A stretch of DNA of 5,687 bases from Planctomycetota bacterium (GTDB lineage Bacteria; Planctomycetota; Planctomycetia; Planctomycetales; Planctomycetaceae), in the NCBI GenBank assembly GCA_013151585.1, contig JAADHY010000211.1, forward strand, positions 1 through 5,687. Reading direction: 5' to 3'. Shown piece by piece: positions 1 through 5,687 of this stretch. Positions within the stretch are counted from its first letter, which is position 1. Every line of letters starts with the position of its first letter. The position numbers and the translations under genes were made by a program. The notes under the pieces are model-generated. The model worked only from the letters and a program-made list of their open reading frames with translations, had not been told where the DNA came from and ran no database searches.

Positions 1-1645
1 TCTGCGGGCCTTCTCGCACGGTGTTGTTGACGGGACGGCATCATGCACGCGCCGGCATCTATAGCAATGTGATTTTCGATTCCTTCCAGAAATCACATTT
101 GCTGGAGCGCGAAGTCACGCTCGCCGAACTGCTCAAGCAACACGGTTATGCGACAGCGCATTTCGGGAAATGGCATTTGGGGATGCCTACCCGTGACGTG
201 AAGAAGCCGACACCCGCCGACCATGGCTTTGATTACTGGTTTGGGACGAGGAGTGGGGCGCACCCGAGCCATAAGGACCCCGTGAACTTCCTTCGCAACG
301 GCAAGCCCGTGGGAAAGATTAAAGGGTATTCGTGCCAGATACTCGTGGACGAAGCGATCTGGCGGTTGGAGAATAAACGTGATCCCGACTCGCCGTTTTT
401 TCTGAACCTGTGGTTTCACGAACCACACGACCCCATTGCGGCGCCGGATTCGATCGTTTCTCAATATGGGGACTTGGACGACGAGGCCGCAGTCTACTCC
501 GCGACGATCGACAACACAGATCGCGCAATCGCTCGCCTGCTCGACAAGTTGAAGGAAGTCGATTCGCTCGAGAACACCTGGTCTTCTACACATCGGACAA
601 CGGCAGCTATCGCGATGATCGCAACGGCAACCTTCGGGGCAGAAAAGGCTCCGTTTTTGAAGGCGGCATTCGGGTTCCCGGGATTTTTTATTGGCCGGGG
701 ACCATCAAAGGCGGACATGTTGAGCACGAACCGGCTGGAGTGGTCGATCTGCTGCCAACGATCTGTGGCCTGCTGGGCATAGCTCCACCCGAGGGTGTCC
801 ATCTTGACGGTTCGGATATCTCACCTCTGCTGACCGGCCATCGTGACAAGTTTGTTCGACACCAGCCACTGTACTGGCACTTGCCTTCGGCGAATCCAGC
901 CATTGCACTCCGAGAGGGCAATTACTGGATGGTGGCCTATCGCGATTACGAGTTCCCGAGGGGCAGGGCAGCCATCGCTAGAGTGGAGAAGGAAATCGAG
1001 GAAGTTCTGAGGGAAGCCAACAGTCCCGAGCTTGTCCCTTGGCTTGAGAGGACCGACTATTTCTACAAGGTATTCAAGAACAAAGACGCCGAACGACTCC
1101 GCCTCGAGTTCATACGATTGAACGTGTTTCAGGAATCGTGGATTCCTATCCTTAAGTCGGGCAGCTACCGTCGCTTTCAGTTGTTTGATCTGGCGGCGGA
1201 TCCTTCGCAGAAAATCGATGTGTCGAAGCAATACCCGGATGTTTTCGCGCGGCTCAAACGTCAGTTACTCGAAATCAACGCAAGCGTAATGGCCGAGGCG
1301 CCTGATTGGGGCTCAGTCGGTGAAACACCGACGCCTCCCGGCCGCACCCGTGGCGCATCGAAGACGCTTACTTCTCCCAATGCACAACTTCTGGCGCAGA
1401 TGGATGCAATGGACCTGCCCCAAGGGTACACGCCGGGCAAGGCACACCAAGAGTCTGTCGGTCGACGCATGGCCAAGTTGAGCGTGTCGCAGCGGGCCAG
1501 AATCGGCCGGCTGTGGGCGGAGAAACAACGGCTCGATCCCGATATGCCGAATCGCGGGATATCCTTCGTGAAGATGATGGCGTACGTGATCGAGAACGAA
1601 ATCCGCAAAGGCAAACGCGAAAGCATCAAGGAGACGAAAGAATGA
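1..1645 (+). CDS. Sulfatase (formylglycine-dependent), 5'-truncated and frameshifted
   Basis: This is an alkaline-phosphatase-superfamily sulfatase, which hydrolyses sulfate esters, probably on polysaccharides. The visible part begins at the catalytic motif CGPSR (codons 3-17), whose Cys would be converted to formylglycine. Next come the second signature GYATAHFGKWHLG (visible residues 48-60), HEPHD (139-143), SDNG (metal-ligand Asp/Asn near 199-200), a Lys near 215 in RKGSVFEGG, and DLLPT. The usual C-terminal FQLFDLAADP segment follows. Signal peptide and N-terminal metal-binding Asp pair lie upstream of the window. The coding frame runs 3-578, then moves to the frame that ends with TGA at 1643-1645; one missing C near 577-578 (ENT-LVFYTSDNG) restores about 547 visible residues. 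After APDW near position 1310 there is an extra basic, helix-rich tail of about 105 residues. The stop overlaps the next ATG. Family membership is clear, substrate is not; arylsulfatase or GalNAc-6-sulfatase types are the nearest general description. Confidence 0.93.
576..581 (+). other. Frameshift site in the sulfatase (one base missing)
   Basis: Upstream of this point the sulfatase reads in the frame of position 3. Downstream the family-like protein (LVFYTSDNGS, then EGGIRVP) reads in the frame of position 581. Adding one C to the CC at 577-578 joins the two as ENT-LVFYTSDNG, exactly as expected for the Asp-Asn-Gly metal-binding segment. The original frame otherwise runs on without family similarity to a stop at 780-782. 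Confidence 0.85.
1628..1633 (+). promoter_or_regulatory. Shine-Dalgarno site for the oxidoreductase gene
   Basis: AAGGAG lies inside the sulfatase 3' end, eight bases before the ATG at 1642. Its spacing supports this start, which also gives a complete twin-arginine leader. Together with the ATGA stop/start overlap it indicates translational coupling. Confidence 0.75.
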
Positions 1646-3121
1646 GCAACAAATCAAAACTCACAAGACGTGATTTCGTTGGCGCCGCAGCGGCAGCAAC
1701 GGCGTTTACGATTGTTCCCGATCGTGTGCTTGGCCGATCAGCGCCGAGTAACCTGGTCAATATCGGTGTTGTCGGCTCGGGAGGGCACGGGGCCTTTGTC
1801 GTGACCCAAATGCTCAAAGCAGGCGGAATCAATGTGGTTGCCCTGTGTGATGTGGATTCCGAGTGGGCGAGACACATTGAAACAGAAGAATACGGCGATC
1901 GCAGAATCGTTGGCCTCTACAGGCAGTTTCCCAACCTCCCCAAATACAAAGACTTTCGGGTGATGCTCGAGCAGGAGCAGGACAAGATCGACGCGGTGGT
2001 GGTTACGACCCCCGAACATACGCACGTCTCTGCCAGCGCGATGGCGATGAAAATGGGCAAGCACGTCTTTTGCGCCAAACTACTCGGACATAACGTCTAT
2101 GAAATACGCTTGGCCACCCAACCTGGCCAAGGAGCGTGGTGTGATTACTCAGATGGGAATCGGAAACCACACCACCGAGATCTTTCATCAGGCTGTCGAG
2201 ATCATCCAGGCCGGTGATATCGGCGAAGTCAGAGAGGTTTATGTGTGGTGTGATAATGAGTGGGATCCCTATCTGGGACCAGATGCTTGGCCACCCAGAC
2301 CAGTCAGGGACTACAACCCCGAATGGGCGGATAAGCAGTTGCCGGAGAAATTGCCCATCCCCGCCCATTTGGACTGGGATCTATGGCTAGGTCCGGCAAA
2401 ATACCACCCTTATCCGGGCTTTGGACGCGGCCTCTACCATCCATCGAACTGGCGCAGTTGGTGGGATTTTGGTAACGGAAGGATTGGGGACATCGGCAGC
2501 CACGCCCTCGACTTGGTGTTCTGGGCACTGGATCTCAAATACCCGTTGACCGTTGAAGGGGAAGGCCCCGGTCGGCCGGGTCTGGAACGCGTGCCTCCCT
2601 GGCAGAAAGCGACATGGACGTTTCCGGCGCGAGGAGACAAGCCGCCCGTGACTGTGAAATGGTGTAACGGCAACGTGCGGTTCGATGAACTGCGGCACTT
2701 GGATCTGCCGCACGAGTGGCCGATTGCGATCCACTTTGTCGGTAGCGAAGGAAGGCTGACCATGCAGATCGAACGAGGGCCCGCCGGTCCTATGGAGTTG
2801 TATCCGAAGGCGAAGTACGCCAATTACACACCGCCGCCACGCACGCTTCCTCGATATCCTGGCGGCGAGTATCGGCAGTGGATCGAGGCAATCAGAAACA
2901 ACGATCAAGCGAGAGCCGAAATGCCTTTCAGCTACTCGGGGCCCTTGTGTGAGGCTTTGGCGTTGGGAAACGTCGCCTACCGCGTTGGTAAAAAGCTTGA
3001 GTGGGACCCCGTGCATCTGAAGGCCACGAACTGTCCCGAGGCGGATCAGTTCCTTCGGCGCAAGTATCGCCCAGGGTGGGAGCTGGAGAAGCCCCGTATC
3101 CCAACAGAGAACACAGGGTAG
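1642..3121 (+). CDS. Gfo/Idh/MocA-family oxidoreductase with Tat signal, frameshifted
   Basis: This is a probable NAD(P)-dependent sugar or polyol dehydrogenase, exported folded with its cofactor. The leader has a twin-arginine motif TRRDF (residues 8-12) followed by an Ala-rich hydrophobic stretch. The Rossmann fold shows VGSGGHG (44-50), Asp70 after the second strand, TTPEHTH (122-128), and the catalytic-position Lys146 in CAKLL. The C-terminal domain shows LDWDLWLGPA (about 243-252), WRSWWDFG (270-277) and GDIGSHALD (282-290), with His287 at the usual catalytic position. One extra C at 2117-2119 shifts the frame; removing it joins RLAT to NLAKERGVITQMG and gives 492 residues, a normal length for exported planctomycete members. 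The usual EKP motif is AKL here. The stop is TAG at 3119-3121. The gene overlaps the sulfatase stop, which suggests joint work on sulfated sugars. Family is certain; substrate and present activity are unknown. Confidence 0.93.
2116..2122 (+). other. Frameshift site in the oxidoreductase (one extra base)
   Basis: The first frame reads NVYEIRLAT up to 2118 and then loses all family likeness, ending at a stop at 2215-2217. From 2120 the neighbouring frame reads NLAKERGVITQMG, the normal continuation of this fold. Dropping one C from the CCC at 2117-2119 gives a seamless join with no residue lost. Confidence 0.87.
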
Positions 3122-3292
3122 TGTATCGATCATCTGAAGGAGTGAATCTTCGAACGGCATCTCTTGGACCTTGTTGCGTCTGAGGTTGCCAGTAGGCCGG
3201 GCGCTCTTGCTCGTCGGATGGTGGCCGAGCAGGAGTGCGCGGCCTACGAAGTCCGTTGAAAGAAGCCACGAGGAGACTCGAGCATCATTGCC
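3122..3292. other. Intergenic region with a hairpin
   Basis: These 171 bases between the oxidoreductase stop and the next ATG contain no supported gene. The only clear structure is the inverted repeat at 3192-3247. AGGAG at 3271-3275 lies 17 bases before the ATG at 3293, too far for a normal Shine-Dalgarno site. I could not identify a convincing promoter. Confidence 0.7.
3192..3247. repeat. 22-bp imperfect inverted repeat (hairpin)
   Basis: The left arm 3192-3213 pairs with the right arm 3226-3247. Of 22 positions, 19 are Watson-Crick, two are G-U and one is a mismatch (3200/3239); the loop is 12 bases. The outer ends read GTAGGCC and GGCCTAC. No T-run follows, so it is not a standard intrinsic terminator. 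It may be a REP-like intergenic palindrome, a transcript-end stabiliser or a factor-assisted terminator; only the structure itself is seen directly. Confidence 0.75.
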
Positions 3293-3703
3293 ATGAAGAA
3301 AACCGCTCTCATCGTAGCAGGACTTCTCACGACGATGTCCTGCATCGCGGCTTCTCAGGATGCCACGGAAATCCTCAACGCGTCCGGTGTGCAAGGAGGG
3401 TTGGTTGTCGTGATCGGCTGCAATAGCCCGGAACTGCTGGCGCGATTGCACGCCGGGGGCTCGTACGTGGTCCACGGGCTGGACCGCGATTTGGAGAAGG
3501 TCGCGGCGGCGAGAGAATATCTGCTGGAAAAGAAGCTTTACGGCTCGGTCACGGTATCTCAATGGGAGGGAACGCATCTGCCATTTGTGGACGGCGTGGT
3601 GAACTTGGTGGTGATCAGTAGCAAGCTGAATGTCCCACGCGACGAAGTGCTCCGGGTGCTGGCTCCCAACGGCGTGGCTGTGAAGCTAAATTCCGCCACC
3701 TGA
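3293..3703 (+). CDS. Secreted methyltransferase-like N-terminal domain of a propeller protein
   Basis: As sequenced this is a 136-residue reading frame, but it is almost certainly the N-terminal part of the propeller gene that follows. Residues 1-21 form a signal peptide: KK, a hydrophobic core, then CIAAS. Residues about 30-130 resemble a class I SAM-dependent methyltransferase fold: GGLVVVIGCN (35-44) at the motif I position, HGLDRD (61-66) at the acidic end of strand 2, DGVVNLVVIS (100-109), and VLRVLAPNGVAV (119-130) resembling the late LxPGG strand. The glycine-rich loop is GCNSPE rather than GxGxG, so SAM binding is doubtful. The same domain order (signal, methyltransferase-like, PQQ-like propeller) occurs in planctomycete proteins known to me from general knowledge. 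The frame ends at TGA 3701-3703, while the family match resumes one frame away as FRKPWPAEIDQW. The ATG at 3293 is chosen because it gives the intact signal peptide. Confidence 0.8.
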   Translation: MKKTALIVAGLLTTMSCIAASQDATEILNASGVQGGLVVVIGCNSPELLARLHAGGSYVVHGLDRDLEKVAAAREYLLEKKLYGSVTVSQWEGTHLPFVDGVVNLVVISSKLNVPRDEVLRVLAPNGVAVKLNSAT

Positions 3704-3723
3704 CACCTGACCCTTTCTTTCGC
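3686..3723 (+). other. Frame break or scar between the methyltransferase-like and propeller parts
   Basis: Family-like protein stops at GVAVK (ending 3685) and resumes in the other frame at about FRKPWP (from 3718). The intervening bases include the stop TGA and a tandem CACCTGA CACCTGA (3696-3709), and encode nothing family-like in either frame. The spacing from GVAV to KPWP is 44 bases, one short of 45. The break may be a one-base loss, or replacement by a small foreign sequence. Confidence 0.65.
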
Positions 3724-5687
3724 AAGCCGTGGCCGGCCGAAATCGACCAGTGGAATCATTTCCTGCACGACGCCTCGAACAACGCCGTATCGAAGGACAC
3801 GATCGTTGGTCCGCCCAAGGGCCTGCGTTGGAGTTGCGGCCCGAAGTTTGCCCGAAGCCATGAGCATTTCGCCAGCGTCAGCGCCATGGTCACGGCCGGC
3901 GGCCGGCTGCTTTACATCATCGACGAAGGGCCCATCAGTTCGGTCTACCTGCCACCGCAATGGAAGCTGGTGGCCCGAGATGCGTTCAGTGGCGTGTTGC
4001 TGTGGGAGCGCCCCATCGAAAACTGGGAAGCCCATCTTCGAGGCTTCCGCAGCGGGCCGCCGGAGGTCGCACGGCGATTGGTGGCGGCCGGCGAACGGGT
4101 CTATGTTGCCTTGAACTACGGCGATCCGGTGACCGTGCTGGACGCAGCGACTGGCGAGACGGTGACGAGGCTTGCCGGCACCGAGGGAGCTCGGGAACTC
4201 CTGTGGGACGGCGAAACGTTGTTTGTACTGGCTGACGATATGACGGCCGAGCAACACCGGCAGCGGCGCCAAGCGATCAACCGCGATTTTTTGAGCGCCT
4301 CGTTGGAGTTGTCGATCTGGCGTCGCTTGCCGCGGAAAGCGTATCCGATTTACGGAAGGCAGCGGATTGTTGCGGTGAGGACGGATGATCGTCGTCGTGC
4401 TCGCCGGAGCGTCAGCGGCGCGGCGGTTGGCTCATCGTCCGGCGACGGCGGCTACGTGCTGCTTTGGGCGAAGCCGTTCCGCACGCCGGGCGATGTTCTG
4501 CCCGCCACGTTAGCCGTAGACAACGGCAAGGTCTGCTTCCAGATAGTCTCGCACGTCGTCTGTTTGGACGCCTTGACTGGAAAAGAGCTTTGGCGAGCGG
4601 CGCATCCGGTGGCAAGAAGCCGCTTTTCCTGGTCAACGCCCACGCTTGTCATGCACGACGGCGTCGTGTTGGTTCTGGACCGCAAGGCCGGTGACAACGT
4701 CGGCAAGGCTCCGCCGAACGGGACGACCGAGTGGATCGTGGCCAGCGGAGGTCGCAACAATCGGCAGGACGCCGAGTTGGTCGCGTACTCCATGGACACC
4801 GGCGCCGAGCTTTTGGCGTGCGCGGTACTCGGAAAATTACAACACGCCGGGCGATATTTTCGTGATCAACGGCGTAGTGTGGGTGGGCAACCTGCGAGCC
4901 GGCAGAGGCCCCGGGTTCACCGAAGGACGGGATTTGAAAACCGGTCGTCAGGACGTTGCCGCCGCAAAAAGGTTGGGGGCATCACCGGTGTTATCGGAGC
5001 AAGGCGACTGTGCGTTGGTTGCTGGTGGGCCGAGGCGGTGTGCAGTTCATCGATCCGGAAAGCGGCAATGTTATCGCGAACTCGTGGTACCGCGGAGCGT
5101 GTCAATATGGGATCATGCCGGCCAACGGACTGCTCTACGTGCCGCAGCATTCCTGCGCGTGCCAGCCGGAGGAACTCTTGAAGGGACTGAACGCGGTGTC
5201 GCCGAAAGCATCGGAAGGAACCGACAGTCCGCCGCGACTCGAAAAAGGCCCTGCTTTCGGTTCGCCGCCTGCTGTCTCGACTGACCGCTCAGCTCACGAC
5301 TGGCCGACTTATCGATGTAACCCCGCCCGCAGCGACTACCAAGACGTGGCCGCTCCCCGCCAACTGACGCTTGCGTGGAAAGCACAGCTCACACCACCGC
5401 TGACCGCGCCCGTTGTGGCCGGTGGCCGTGTGTTTGTGGCCGAGACAAACCGCCATGCGCTCTACGCCCTCTCGGCTGCCGGCGGCAAGCTGCTCTGGAC
5501 GTTCATTGCCGACGGCCGGATCGATTCTCCCCCTACCGTGTCCGCGGGCCGGTGCCTGTTCGGAACGCGCGGCGGCTACGTCTATTGTCTTCGGACGTCG
5601 GACGGTGCTTTGATGTGGCGTTTCCGAGCGGCTCCGCAGGATCGGAGGCTTTTCTCTTACGGACAACTTGAATCCGTGTGGCCTGTG
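3704..5687 (+). CDS. PQQ-like beta-propeller protein (continuation), frameshifted, 3'-truncated
   Basis: This is the rest of the secreted methyltransferase-propeller protein. It reads in three successive frames: about 3704-4813, then about 4814-4945, then about 4947-5687, open to the window end. PQQ-type repeats are seen as RDAFSGVLLWERP, VYVALNY then LDAATGETV, VCLDALTGKELWRA, YSMDTGAEL-W, RDLKTG, FIDPESGNVIANSW, YALSAAGGKLLW and CLRTSDGALMWRF. A Cys/His segment HHRCYR, GACQYG and HSCAC spans 4980-5162. A second propeller module starts near HDWPTYRCNPARSDY (about 5296). The frame shifts follow from an extra T at 4811-4814 and a +1 shift at 4943-4950. A 20-residue Arg/Ser/Gly-rich insert occurs near 4390-4449. 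PQQ-like repeats do not prove PQQ binding; many such propellers (as in BamB) are scaffolds. Location is probably periplasmic or cell-surface; substrate is unknown. Confidence 0.85.
4390..4449 (+). other. In-frame low-complexity insert in a propeller blade
   Basis: Between IVAVRTDD and GYVLLWAKP, which would normally adjoin as one AVxxDxGxxLW repeat motif, lie about 20 residues rich in Arg, Ala, Ser and Gly. The stretch has an 8-bp inverted repeat, 4401-4408 with 4438-4445. It may be a real loop insertion or a region misread by a compensating pair of shifts; neither other frame gives a clearly better blade. Confidence 0.45.
4811..4814 (+). other. Frameshift site in the propeller gene (extra T in TTTT)
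   Basis: With three Ts instead of four, the sequence reads TGAELWRARYSENYNTPGD, restoring the TGxxLW blade ending and the family-like NYNTPGD segment. As given, the first frame continues as family-unlike sequence to a stop at 5179-5181. A second possibility is an extra G at 4824-4825. Confidence 0.8.
4943..4950 (+). other. Frameshift site in the propeller gene (+1)
   Basis: The frame giving FTEGRDLKTG ends here. The next frame gives VRTLPPQKGWGHHRCYRSK and stays open to the window end with strong family likeness. One extra base near GGTCGTC, or two missing bases, explains the change; the exact base cannot be fixed. Confidence 0.8.

Noticed and set aside
3142..3183. Tiny GTG-started leader frame of 13 codons after AAGGAG in the intergenic region
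   Set aside because: It is too short and shows no attenuator-type codon run or associated structure; chance is sufficient.
3192..3260. Intrinsic (Rho-independent) terminator
   Set aside because: The stem is strong, but the bases after 3247 (GAAGTCCGTTG) have no T-tract on the + strand, and the - strand side has none either.
3332..3346. Lipoprotein signal (TMSC) in the propeller protein leader
   Set aside because: The residue three before Cys is Thr and the one two before is Met, not the usual Leu-Ala/Ser-Gly/Ala pattern. An ordinary signal peptidase I cleavage near Ala-Ala-Ser fits better.
2387..3577. Long reverse-strand open frame of 396 codons
   Set aside because: It lies opposite the oxidoreductase C-terminus and the methyltransferase-like domain, both of which have clear family motifs. 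Its translation shows no recognisable motifs, as expected of a shadow frame in GC-rich DNA.
4808..4816. Programmed +1 frameshift at CTT TTG G, similar to the CTT T of release factor 2 genes
   Set aside because: There is no stop or rare codon next to it and no upstream Shine-Dalgarno-like stimulator. Several other breaks in the window make a recoding explanation unlikely.
3886..5181. A separate 431-residue gene starting at the ATG at 3886
   Set aside because: Family-like protein in the same frame continues upstream of 3886 (FRKPWPAEIDQW, NNAVSKDTIVGPP). The ATG is therefore internal, and the last 120 or so residues of that frame are off-frame sequence after the 4811 shift.
4646..5284. A separate 212-residue gene
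   Set aside because: Only its middle (YSENYNTPGD to DLKTG, about 4826-4945) is family-like. The ends are shadows of the neighbouring frames of the propeller gene.

Overview
The window looks like a piece of a planctomycete genome (Pirellulales-like) or a close environmental relative. This is inferred from gene content only: a formylglycine-type sulfatase, a Tat-exported Gfo/Idh/MocA oxidoreductase, and a large secreted protein joining a methyltransferase-like domain to a PQQ-type beta-propeller. All three genes lie on the + strand and fill nearly the whole window. I see no tRNA, rRNA, CRISPR array, transposase or reverse-strand gene.

Layout. (1) Positions 1-1645 hold a sulfatase cut off at its 5' side. 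The first complete codon is the catalytic cysteine of the CxPSR motif. The gene carries a C-terminal tail of about 105 residues beyond the usual sulfatase end. (2) Positions 1642-3121 hold a Gfo/Idh/MocA-family oxidoreductase with a twin-arginine leader. Its ATG overlaps the sulfatase stop (ATGA), so the two are very probably co-transcribed and translationally coupled. (3) Positions 3122-3292 are non-coding and contain a 22-bp imperfect hairpin. (4) From 3293 to the window end runs a secreted methyltransferase-like/beta-propeller protein that continues past the 3' edge.

The main oddity is that every gene is broken by small frame changes: one in the sulfatase (near 577), one in the oxidoreductase (near 2118) and three in the propeller gene (near 3690-3720, 4811-4814 and 4943-4950). 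On each side of each break the protein matches its family well, and I found no in-frame stop away from the breaks. This fits base-level indel errors in an environmental or low-coverage assembly better than old pseudogenes, but the sequence alone cannot decide. The 3690-3720 break differs from the others: it also contains a tandem CACCTGA and family-unlike codons, so a small insertion or replacement is possible there.

Function. The sulfatase and oxidoreductase suggest use of sulfated polysaccharide, with desulfation followed by redox processing of a sugar outside the cytoplasm. The propeller protein is probably also extracytoplasmic, but its substrate is unknown. No wholly new system is evident. 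The points most worth a second look are the secreted methyltransferase-propeller fusion with its Cys/His cluster, the hairpin, the 3690-3720 scar and the sulfatase tail.
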